Positions 1 to 5,915 of a DNA stretch of 7,290 bases are shown here, piece by piece (the stretch's first letter is position 1; the number at the start of each line of letters is the position of its first letter). The translations under genes and the position numbers were made by a program. The stretch covers positions 1 through 7,290 of the forward strand of contig CALPPK020000050.1 in NCBI GenBank assembly GCA_943325435.2, given 5' to 3'. The notes under the pieces were generated by a model. That model was not told the DNA's origin. It searched no databases and saw only the letters and a program-made list of their open reading frames with translations. The stretch is from Bifidobacterium breve (GTDB lineage Bacteria > Actinomycetota > Acidimicrobiia > Acidimicrobiales > Ilumatobacteraceae).

Positions 1-68
1 CCTATGAGGCCGTGGCAACAGCTCTCTCCCTCGCGTTCGTTACGCCACGAGACGCTGTCAACGAATAG
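1..68 (+). CDS. C-terminal end of an unidentified upstream gene (partial)
   Basis: One plus-strand frame is open from the window edge (first full codon at 3) to a TAG stop at 66-68. It gives 21 residues, starting YEAVATALSLAF and ending in VTPRDAVNE. The composition looks like real protein and the stop lies just 9 nt before the P450 start, the spacing expected of genes in one operon. The fragment is too short to name a family. The other two plus frames are open for similar lengths or hold an early stop, so coding in this frame is an inference from composition and context. Confidence 0.45.
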   Translation, partial: YEAVATALSLAFVTPRDAVNE

Positions 69-71
69 GTT
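66..71 (+). promoter_or_regulatory. possible -10 hexamer (TAGGTT) just upstream of the P450
   Basis: TAGGTT fits the TANNNT pattern and ends 6 nt before the P450 ATG, so a transcript from it would start at or next to the start codon (leaderless). No good -35 box is visible 16-18 bp upstream. The same bases contain an AGG (67-69) that could act as a weak Shine-Dalgarno 8 nt from the ATG, and they overlap the stop of the upstream frame. An operon reading is equally possible. Confidence 0.25.
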
Positions 72-77
72 GTAGCG

Positions 78-1298
78 ATGGCATCGCTTGCAACTGACCT
101 ACAAATCCCCAAAGTCCCTCTCATCATGGACCAGCAGCGATCAGACCGCCATGCACTTCTGCGTGAGATTGCTCAAGACAGCTGGCTCGCCCGCACCGAC
201 ATTGGGTACTCAGTATTGACCTATGAATCGGTCATGGGAATTCTGCGTGACAAGCGGTGGCACTCAGCTACTGGCATGGTGGCGCAACTGCAAGGCATTA
301 CTGACGAAGCCTTCCTCGGCCGTCGCCGAGTTTCAATTCTGAATGCTGAAGGCGAAGTCCATGTTCGGTTACGTCGATTAGTTGCACCGGCGTTCTCGCC
401 CCGCAGCGCAGACCGACTTCGCCCATTCATGCGTGAGACAGTTAATTCACTTCTTGACCCATTTGCTGCATCTGGCAAAGCCGAGGTTGTAGGCGATATT
501 TGCGAGCCCTACCCCATCCCCATCATCTGCGAACTGCTCGGAGCACCAAAAGAAGATTGGAAGCTCTTTAGCCGACTCGCAACCGAGATCTTGCTGATCT
601 TCAGCGACAATTTGGCTCAGAACATGTCAGTTTTTCTCAATGCACAGCAAGAACTTGAGAAATACACCGAAGGACTCATCGAAAAGCGCAGAAGCGTGCC
701 GGCAGATGACCTGATAACTGATCTCATCGCAGCTGAAGAAGCTGGCGACAAACTAAATACTGAAGAGCTCACAATGATGGTGGATGCTGTGATTGTTGGC
801 GGCACAGACACCACTCGTAATCAACTCGGTCTTGCGCTTGCTTTGTTCGCTGAGTATCCAGAACAGTGGGCGCTTCTCGGCAAAGACCCGTCACTTGCGC
901 AACGCGCAGTAGAAGAGGTGTTGCGTTTCTCTGGAGCCGTTGGTGGAACTATTCGATTTGCGTCTGAAGACATTGAATACAACGGAGTGCTGTTCCCTAA
1001 AGGAACTTTCATGAGCACATCTATGAGCACCGGAAACTACGACGCTTCTGTGTTCCCTACGCCCGAAGTTTTTGATATCACACGTGAGCCAGTTGGGCAA
1101 CCACACTTGTCACTTGGCGCTGGCATTCACTATTGCCTCGGAGCATCACTCGCTCGCGCAGAACTACAAGAAGCGTTCACGGTTTTGTCACAACGAATGT
1201 TGAACCTAGAACTTGATGGCCCAGTTGTGTACAAACCGTCAGGCGTTGGCATCTTCGGACCAGCATCACTGCCAGTGAAATTCACTCCGTCGCGCTAA
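78..1298 (+). CDS. cytochrome P450 (soluble, bacterial class I type)
   Basis: 406 residues, the usual length of soluble bacterial P450s, which are haem-thiolate monooxygenases fed by a ferredoxin and reductase. Visible motifs in order: C-helix HVRLR (H95, R99), which contacts haem propionates; I-helix GGTDTT (241-246), the oxygen-activation motif with acid D244 and T245; ExxR (E280, R283); and the haem loop LGAGIHYCLG with Cys353 as the expected axial thiolate. There is no membrane anchor or signal peptide, so the enzyme is cytosolic. The aromatic residue that normally sits seven positions before the Cys is Leu346. The ATG at 78 follows the previous frame's stop by 9 nt. No redox partner lies next to it, so the substrate cannot be inferred. 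The stop overlaps the end of the opposing zinc-ribbon gene. Confidence 0.96.
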   Translation: MASLATDLQIPKVPLIMDQQRSDRHALLREIAQDSWLARTDIGYSVLTYESVMGILRDKRWHSATGMVAQLQGITDEAFLGRRRVSILNAEGEVHVRLRRLVAPAFSPRSADRLRPFMRETVNSLLDPFAASGKAEVVGDICEPYPIPIICELLGAPKEDWKLFSRLATEILLIFSDNLAQNMSVFLNAQQELEKYTEGLIEKRRSVPADDLITDLIAAEEAGDKLNTEELTMMVDAVIVGGTDTTRNQLGLALALFAEYPEQWALLGKDPSLAQRAVEEVLRFSGAVGGTIRFASEDIEYNGVLFPKGTFMSTSMSTGNYDASVFPTPEVFDITREPVGQPHLSLGAGIHYCLGASLARAELQEAFTVLSQRMLNLELDGPVVYKPSGVGIFGPASLPVKFTPSR

Positions 1299-1465
1299 TC
1301 GCAGCAACTATCACGCCAACCACAGGCACGGCACTTGAAGTGCGCATGCTCGGGGGTGAGATCACCCGTACATAACGGACACTCAGCGAACGTGCCATAC
1401 CGAGTACGGCAACTATCAGCACTTGTCGGTGTGGACGAAATCGTGGTGGGTGATTCAACTTGCAC
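1295..1465 (-). CDS. small zinc-ribbon protein (56 aa), family not named
   Basis: The minus frame from GTG (1465) to TAG (1295-1297) encodes 56 residues. The N-terminal ~25 are Ser/Thr-rich and probably flexible. The C-terminal half is a textbook zinc ribbon: C29-P-L-C32, a 12-residue loop, then C45-R-A-C48 followed by GWRDSCCD. C54, C55 and an isolated C19 could be extra ligands. Two CxxC knuckles at this spacing normally bind one structural zinc, and such proteins often act in nucleic-acid or protein contacts; the role here is unknown. It fills the otherwise empty gap between the P450 and the transporter. Its stop overlaps the P450 stop on the other strand by 4 bp. No other ATG/GTG/TTG lies in frame after an upstream TGA at 1487-1489, so GTG is the only usual start. 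There is no Shine-Dalgarno, but a -10-like AATAAT lies 6 nt upstream. Confidence 0.68.
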   Translation of the reverse strand: MQVESPTTISSTPTSADSCRTRYGTFAECPLCTGDLTPEHAHFKCRACGWRDSCCD

Positions 1466-1471
1466 TCTGTC

Positions 1472-1477
1472 ATTATT
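1472..1477 (-). promoter_or_regulatory. possible -10 hexamer (AATAAT) of the zinc-ribbon gene
   Basis: On the minus strand AATAAT matches TATAAT at five of six positions. It ends 6 nt before the GTG start, which would give a leaderless transcript. No convincing -35 box was found at 16-18 bp spacing. Confidence 0.3.
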
Positions 1478-1532
1478 GTCACAATCTCACCCGTAAGCGT
1501 GGACCAACACGCCAATTACCTGCCCCAAGAAG

Positions 1533-1538
1533 TAGCGT
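1533..1538 (+). promoter_or_regulatory. possible -10 hexamer (TAGCGT) of the MFS gene
   Basis: TAGCGT fits TANNNT and lies 13 nt before the ATG at 1552, implying a 5' leader of only about 6-7 nt. It sits in the 86-bp divergent gap between the zinc-ribbon start and the MFS start. The motif is degenerate, so it could occur by chance. Confidence 0.22.
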
Positions 1539-1551
1539 CAAACCGTCCCCC

Positions 1552-2814
1552 ATGAACTCTTCTCCAAAGCCGCAACGCACAGATCGTAAACCTGGCACTA
1601 TCAGTGCAGCCTTGAGTTACCGGGATTTCCGCGTGATGTGGATCAGTAGTTTTCTGTCAAGCATTGGGGTGTGGATGCAGCAAGTGATCTTGCCTGCGTA
1701 CATCTATTCACGCACTGGCAGTGCCTCGACAGTTGCGTTGTTCACTTTTGCCCAACTCGGACCTCTGCTTCTTTTATCCATCCCGGCTGGGGTGATGGCC
1801 GACAAATTTGACCGCCGCAATTGGCTGATTTTTGCCCAGTGCATCCAGATGGCAGGTTCTGTGTTGTTGGGAGTCCTCACATCTCTTGATAGTTCAATAG
1901 CTCTTTTGTTCTGCGCTCAACTGACTGTCGGCATCGGCAACTCATTTAATGCTCCAGCATTTTCCGCCGTGTTACCAAGCCTCGTACGTCCTGAAGACCT
2001 CGGTGGCTCCATCAGCCTTTCATCAACCTCTGTCAATGGCTCGCGCGTAGTCGGCCCCATCCTTGCTGCGCTATTGATGCATTGGGGCGTTACAACCTCT
2101 CAGGTGTTCTTCATCAACTCCTGTACCTACCTGATTGTTATGTCAGCGGTGATTCGCATTGCACTTCCCACGGCAAAACGCACGCAAGAATCCGGATGGA
2201 AGTCGTTAACCCTTGGTATTCGTACAGCGCGTGCTCGCCCTGTTTTGCGAAGACTGCTTGTCACGATGTTTTCATTTTCGCTCTTTAGTCTCCCCTTTGT
2301 CGGGCTCTTCCCTGCAGTTGCTGACCTCACATTTGATATCCAACCACGCACACCTGTGTACAAATGGCTCTACGCCACATGGGGACTTGGGGCAATGTTT
2401 GGCGCGCTCGCTATTGGCACGGTTTTGGCAGGAGTAGACAAAAGAAAAGCGGCACGCGGAGGGTTTGTGTGTTTTGCAATCTTCATGACCGCATTTGCCT
2501 CAGTTCGTTCCACTCCGCTTGCCTTCATCACTGGCTTCTTTCTTGGAGCATCGTATTTCTCAACAACCACTGCACTCATGACGGTTTTGCAGAGTCGTCT
2601 TGAACTGGAAATTCGTGCTCGAGTTCTGTCCTTGTGGTTTATGGCCTTTGGCGGCACGATCCCAATTGGAAACTTGATATTCGGACCAATCATGGACCGC
2701 GTTGGATCACGACCAGTTCTCGTGTTTGGTGCCGTTTGGGCATTGTTTCTTGCATGGTCCTGCAATATCGAAAAAATCGATAAACGAATCGATTCTCAGA
2801 CCATCAAGGCGTGA
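1552..2814 (+). CDS. MFS transporter, drug/siderophore-exporter type
   Basis: From ATG 1552 the protein has 420 residues with about 11-12 hydrophobic segments, typical of a 12-TM major facilitator. The N-terminus (ALSYRDFRVMWISSF) and the loop GVMADKFDRRN (80-90) match the MFS motif-A region (Gx2aDrxdRR) found in the EntS-like exporter group. A second cytoplasmic region, DRVGSRP near residues 363-369, is the usual pseudo-repeat. It likely exports a small molecule by proton antiport; the substrate is unknown. The frame stays open to a TTG at 1423, but that extension has no hydrophobic MFS character and overlaps the opposing zinc-ribbon gene, so 1552 is preferred. Its 3' end overlaps murF by 19 bp, tail to tail. 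The neighbouring P450 hints at a small-molecule pathway but does not prove one. Confidence 0.9.
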   Translation: MNSSPKPQRTDRKPGTISAALSYRDFRVMWISSFLSSIGVWMQQVILPAYIYSRTGSASTVALFTFAQLGPLLLLSIPAGVMADKFDRRNWLIFAQCIQMAGSVLLGVLTSLDSSIALLFCAQLTVGIGNSFNAPAFSAVLPSLVRPEDLGGSISLSSTSVNGSRVVGPILAALLMHWGVTTSQVFFINSCTYLIVMSAVIRIALPTAKRTQESGWKSLTLGIRTARARPVLRRLLVTMFSFSLFSLPFVGLFPAVADLTFDIQPRTPVYKWLYATWGLGAMFGALAIGTVLAGVDKRKAARGGFVCFAIFMTAFASVRSTPLAFITGFFLGASYFSTTTALMTVLQSRLELEIRARVLSLWFMAFGGTIPIGNLIFGPIMDRVGSRPVLVFGAVWALFLAWSCNIEKIDKRIDSQTIKA

Positions 2815-4094
2815 ACAACTCGTTCTGTCGCCGCGACACGCGAACCCTTAACAAGCACGACGGCGTCTGAACCAAGCTGACTCAAAGCATTTGCAATGTC
2901 GTCTACCGACAATGGGTTTGTTCCGTACAAGTTAGTCTCCAGCGCAAGTAACTCAATTCCTACCTGCTTACATAAAGATGCGATTTCACGATGAGCCGTT
3001 TCTGAATGAAGCACTTCAGCCATGACACCCAAGACTGCAAATCTTTTCGTTGCTGACGTCTCTGCCACCGTGCGCAATGCTGCAGCTACCGACATTGGGT
3101 TCGCGTTATACGAATCATCAAGAATTCGTAATCCGTTTTGACCAGCCACCCATTGCATGCGTTGGCTTGCGCTTTGTGCATTCGACAACGCCTCAACACA
3201 TTGCATGATTCCGATTCCGCACGTAATCCCAACAGCCACAGCTGAAGCAGCATTTGATGCCATGTGAATTCCCGGAAGCGGGACTGCACCGACTGCGCTT
3301 TCATCGCCCGCAGCGAAGCGCACGGTGCAACACCCGCGATCATCGGTAGAGACAATCTCCCATCGGACAGATGCAGTGTCAGAAGACCCAAACGTGACAA
3401 CCTTCGCAGCAATGCCATGGACGGTTTTCATCGCATTCACAGAATCTGAATTGACAATCGCAACTCCCGGCGAAGGAAGAGCGTGAACTAACTCAGCTTT
3501 GGCACGAACCACCCCGTCGATTCCACCAACTCGCTCGCTATGTGCATCACCCACCTCAGTAATTACGCCAATCTGCGGTTGGCCTACGTCGCACAATCTG
3601 GCAATTTCACCAAGACCACGCATTCCCATTTCCAGCACCAACGCGTCACACGAATCCGGTGCATTGATAATCGTGACAGGAACACCGATGTCATTGTTCA
3701 ATGACTTCTCTGGCGCATGCGCACTGGCGTACTTCGAACGCAGAACAGCTAGAACCAAATCTTTAGTGCTGGTCTTTCCTACCGAACCTGTAACACCAAT
3801 CACGCGACCTTCAAGAGAACCAGAAAGACGATCGCGACAATGCCGACCAAGTGCAGTCAATGCGGCATCACAATCATCAACTTCAACGCAGGTCAATGCA
3901 CTGATTGACCTTCCACGATGCACAATGGCAAATGGAGCACCAGCGGTTGCAGCTGCCTGCAGAAAATCATGACCATCTGCGTCGCCCTCTAAAGCCACAA
4001 ACGCTTGTCCGAGGCGCAGAGAACGAGAATCAAACGCGATGCCTGATGCCTCACAATCAAGCCCTACAAGCGTTCCGTGGGCAACTAGAGCCAC
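2796..4094 (-). CDS. murF: UDP-N-acetylmuramoyl-tripeptide--D-alanyl-D-alanine ligase
   Basis: 432 residues; MurF enzymes are usually around 450. It adds D-Ala-D-Ala to UDP-MurNAc-tripeptide using ATP, the last cytoplasmic step in making the peptidoglycan precursor. Visible motifs: the N-terminal MurF signature FDSRSLRLGQAFVALEG (21-37) and DGHDF (40-44); the ATP-binding P-loop GVTGSVGKTSTKD (100-112); NNDIGVPVT (133-141); EMGMRGLGEI (155-164); the TEVGDAHSERVG loop with H185; K199, where the family has its carbamylated lysine; DDSYNANPMS (326-335); and C-terminal VLVKGSR (413-419). The P-loop has SVGKTS where many homologues have SNGKTT. The GTG start is the only usual start after the in-frame TAG, but the upstream codons (ITASE) resemble the missing family N-terminus. 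It is divergent from ddl, whose product it uses, and convergent with the MFS gene. Confidence 0.95.
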   Translation of the reverse strand: MALVAHGTLVGLDCEASGIAFDSRSLRLGQAFVALEGDADGHDFLQAAATAGAPFAIVHRGRSISALTCVEVDDCDAALTALGRHCRDRLSGSLEGRVIGVTGSVGKTSTKDLVLAVLRSKYASAHAPEKSLNNDIGVPVTIINAPDSCDALVLEMGMRGLGEIARLCDVGQPQIGVITEVGDAHSERVGGIDGVVRAKAELVHALPSPGVAIVNSDSVNAMKTVHGIAAKVVTFGSSDTASVRWEIVSTDDRGCCTVRFAAGDESAVGAVPLPGIHMASNAASAVAVGITCGIGIMQCVEALSNAQSASQRMQWVAGQNGLRILDDSYNANPMSVAAALRTVAETSATKRFAVLGVMAEVLHSETAHREIASLCKQVGIELLALETNLYGTNPLSVDDIANALSQLGSDAVVLVKGSRVAATERVVHALMV

Positions 4095-4103
4095 TTCAGA
4101 TGC

Positions 4104-4109
4104 GGTGAT
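4104..4109 (+). promoter_or_regulatory. possible Shine-Dalgarno (GGTGAT) for ddl
   Basis: GGTGAT is identical to the 3' half of the full anti-Shine-Dalgarno complement and lies 9 nt before the ATG at 4119. It is the main support for that start over the more family-typical ATG at 4149. The spacing is slightly long. Confidence 0.35.
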
Positions 4110-4118
4110 GAGCCTGGA

Positions 4119-5228
4119 ATGACCCTAGTGGCGAGTACCGTCTTACCGATGGACACCATCGACAGGCGCACCACCCTTGTGGTTATTTTTGGTGGGCAAT
4201 CAGCAGAACATGACGTGAGCTGTGTGACCGCTGCTCATGTCCTTCGTGCCGCCAACTCAGACACATATCGAACAGTGCCCATCGGTATTGCACGCAACGG
4301 TAAATGGCACCTACCCGACATGGCCGAACTGTCTGTCGGTGGCGCTGACCCTGCATCAGTGCCCACACATCTCGTTGCTGCGGGAACAGAGACCACTTCA
4401 ACAGTTCTGTCTCTGTTGGCAGAATCAGGCCCCATAGTTGTGATGCCACTTCTTCATGGTCCTCTCGGCGAAGACGGGACCATCCAAGGGCTCCTGGAGA
4501 TGCTCGATCTTCCTTATGTCGGTAGCGCAGTTTTGGCGAGCGCAGTTGCAATGGACAAAGGCGTGTCTAAATCAATTTTTGCACAGGCCGGAATTCCGCA
4601 AGCGCGACATGCCATATTGCGCGAGGACACAGTCACGCCGGACTCACTCAATGATGTTGTTCTTTCTCTTGGCTTTCCAATGTTTGTAAAACCAGCCAAC
4701 ATGGGCTCTTCCGTTGGTGTTTCAAAAGCACATGACCTGCATGAACTCCGCGCGGCAGTACAACTGGCTGCGTCATATGACCAATGGATCATTTGCGAGG
4801 AAGCAATAGTCGGCAGAGAAATTGAAGTTGCTGTTATTGGCAACCGCACCCCTCGTGCATCAGTTGCTGGCGAAATAACTCCCGGTAATGATTTCTACGA
4901 CTACGAAGACAAATACGTCACCGATGCTGCAACTCTGAATATTCCTGCGCGTCTCACATCAGAACAATCTGACACCATTCGGGCCTTAGCCATCTCCGCA
5001 TACGAGGCACTTCATTGTGAAGGAATGGCACGCGTTGACTTCTTCTTCGAAGAAAATGGCCGTGGCTTTCTGTGTAATGAAATAAACACAATTCCTGGCT
5101 TCACCCCAATTTCGATGTACCCAAAATTGTGGGCCGCATCCGGTCTGGATTATCCAGACCTCATCGACGAACTAATCACACACGCACTAGAGCGTCATGG
5201 TCGTCGTAAACGCAATACTGGGCGTTAA
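4119..5228 (+). CDS. ddl: D-alanine--D-alanine ligase
   Basis: 369 residues, ATP-grasp fold. It joins two D-alanines to give the dipeptide that MurF uses. Motifs: GGQSAEHDVS (25-34) with E30/H31 at the first D-Ala site; HGPLGEDGT (113-121); the MDK motif (145-147); KPANMGSSVGVS (181-192) in the ATP loop; the omega loop FYDYEDKYVTDA (239-250); and D297, E311 and N313 as magnesium ligands in VDFFF and NEINTIPGF. Y246 in the omega loop matches the tyrosine of D-Ala-D-Ala-specific enzymes (Y216 of E. coli DdlB) rather than the Phe of D-Ala-D-Lac ligases, which predicts a normal D-Ala-D-Ala ending. A second start at ATG 4149 (359 residues, MDTIDRRTTLVVIFGG) is closer to typical family N-termini and has TACCGT 7 nt upstream. 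The stop overlaps the LysM gene stop in a shared TTAA. Confidence 0.96.
   Translation: MTLVASTVLPMDTIDRRTTLVVIFGGQSAEHDVSCVTAAHVLRAANSDTYRTVPIGIARNGKWHLPDMAELSVGGADPASVPTHLVAAGTETTSTVLSLLAESGPIVVMPLLHGPLGEDGTIQGLLEMLDLPYVGSAVLASAVAMDKGVSKSIFAQAGIPQARHAILREDTVTPDSLNDVVLSLGFPMFVKPANMGSSVGVSKAHDLHELRAAVQLAASYDQWIICEEAIVGREIEVAVIGNRTPRASVAGEITPGNDFYDYEDKYVTDAATLNIPARLTSEQSDTIRALAISAYEALHCEGMARVDFFFEENGRGFLCNEINTIPGFTPISMYPKLWAASGLDYPDLIDELITHALERHGRRKRNTGR
4136..4141 (+). promoter_or_regulatory. possible -10 hexamer (TACCGT) for a shorter ddl form
   Basis: TACCGT fits TANNNT and ends 7 nt before the alternative ddl ATG at 4149, which would make a leaderless mRNA. If real, the annotated ATG at 4119 would lie upstream of the transcription start. 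Confidence 0.25.
5142..5160. repeat. perfect 19-bp inverted repeat near the ddl 3' end
   Basis: GGTCTGGAT, one central T, then ATCCAGACC: nine-base arms match exactly. It lies inside ddl about 65 bp before the stop. On the minus strand it lies about 65 nt beyond the LysM gene stop. No T-run follows on either strand, so it is not a classical intrinsic terminator. It could stabilise an RNA 3' end or be a dimeric protein site, or it could be chance within coding sequence. Confidence 0.6.
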
Positions 5229-5866
5229 CTGCCAGCGGCAGGAATATTGATTACTTGTCCTGGGATAAAAGTAACTTGGCTCATGTCCGGCCAATTGTTT
5301 GCGCTCAATAGCGCAGCGAGTGACACGCAGAAATCTTTTCTGAGTTGCCAGAAGTTGTCACCCTTCGCAATTGTGTACGTACCAGCAGGTCGAGTTCCAC
5401 ATCCAGGACCAACAGGCGCTGCTGGTGCAGTGGTTGCTCCGGGCGTTGCCGGATTTGTCGCTGATGGCGCATTCGGATCAACCACAGCTTGAGGCGGTAT
5501 TCGCAATGTTTGTCCAGGGTATGGAAACTGTGCTGGACTAACCATCGCGTTGTACGCCAACAACGTTGTCAGCGAAATACCAAACTTGTTGGCAACAGCA
5601 AGCGGAGAGTCACCCGCGACGATTGTGTACACCGTTTCTGCACCAACAGCATTTGACGGCAATGTTGTGGTTGGACCAGGCAATGTGCTGACGACTGGAG
5701 GAATTGTTGCAAAGTTGGTGGGCGTCACGTTGACCACTGTTGTGGCAACCCCCAGCGTGTCTCCCCCGCACGATGCGAATCCGAACCCTGACACCATGAC
5801 AAAGATCAACGCCAGTGACGTGGACTTTGATTTTGGAAGAATGCGGTTTCTTAACACAGAGACCAA
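5225..5866 (-). CDS. two-LysM-domain secreted protein, probable lipoprotein
   Basis: 213 residues from the TTG at 5866; a GTG at 5857 gives 210. The N-terminus is basic (RNRILPKSKS), then a hydrophobic stretch (about 17-30) ends in FASC33GG. This resembles a lipobox, with Phe in place of the usual Leu at -3. Next come a Thr/Pro/Val-rich stretch, LysM 1 (about 78-125: VYTIVAGDS ... PYPGQTLRIPP), a Pro/Ala/Thr-rich linker (126-155) and LysM 2 (about 163-210: TYTIAKGDNFWQL ... FIPGQVINIPA). LysM domains bind N-acetylglucosamine-containing glycans such as peptidoglycan. There is no catalytic domain, so it probably binds or organises the wall outside the membrane. C156 and C170 flank the start of LysM 2 and could form a disulfide. 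It follows the gltD terminator, so it likely has its own promoter. Confidence 0.88.
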   Translation of the reverse strand: MVSVLRNRILPKSKSTSLALIFVMVSGFGFASCGGDTLGVATTVVNVTPTNFATIPPVVSTLPGPTTTLPSNAVGAETVYTIVAGDSPLAVANKFGISLTTLLAYNAMVSPAQFPYPGQTLRIPPQAVVDPNAPSATNPATPGATTAPAAPVGPGCGTRPAGTYTIAKGDNFWQLRKDFCVSLAALLSANNWPDMSQVTFIPGQVINIPAAGS

Positions 5867-5871
5867 CAGTA
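5866..5871 (-). promoter_or_regulatory. possible -10 hexamer (TACTGT) of the LysM gene
   Basis: On the minus strand TACTGT fits TANNNT and ends 8 nt before the GTG at 5857, overlapping the TTG at 5866. If used, translation would begin at GTG 5857 on a leaderless mRNA. No Shine-Dalgarno precedes either start. A TAGACA lies upstream (5883-5888) but the spacing, 11 bp, is too short for a -35 box. Confidence 0.3.
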
Positions 5872-5887
5872 GAGCCTGTGAGTGTCT

Positions 5888-5908
5888 AAAAGGTGGCGCT
5901 TCGCCACC
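5888..5908 (-). terminator. intrinsic terminator after gltD
   Basis: Reading the minus strand, GGTGGCG - AAG - CGCCACC forms a perfect 7-bp GC-rich stem with a 3-nt loop and is followed directly by TTTT. It begins 7 nt after the gltD TGA. This is the only classical terminator seen in the window, and it separates gltD from the LysM gene in the same direction. Confidence 0.8.
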
Positions 5909-5915
5909 ATCGTTG

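Noticed and set aside
1282..1515. 77-codon minus-strand open frame over the P450/MFS gap
   Set aside because: It is in a different frame from the zinc ribbon, lacks any motif, and starts inside sequence better explained by the cysteine-rich frame.
1423..1551. N-terminal extension of the MFS protein from a TTG at 1423, containing a CHYCH stretch
   Set aside because: It is not MFS-like, it overlaps the opposing zinc-ribbon gene and its promoter, and ATG 1552 gives a normal family N-terminus. The CHYCH pattern looks like chance.
2370..2765. 131-codon minus-strand open frame opposite the MFS gene
   Set aside because: It is antisense to clear membrane segments, has no family features and would lie inside the MFS gene.
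3499..3972. 157-codon plus-strand open frame opposite murF
   Set aside because: The composition (Pro/Ser/Arg-rich, no domain) is that of an antisense shadow of murF, whose motifs run through the whole region.
4239..5109. Possibility that the ligase makes D-Ala-D-Lac (vancomycin-resistance type)
   Set aside because: The omega loop carries Tyr (Y246, in DKY), as in D-Ala-D-Ala enzymes, rather than the Phe seen in lactate-using relatives.
5301..5314. GCGCT-CAAT-AGCGC hairpin near the LysM gene 3' end
   Set aside because: The stem is only five bases, lies within the second LysM domain coding region and has no T-run; it is expected by chance.
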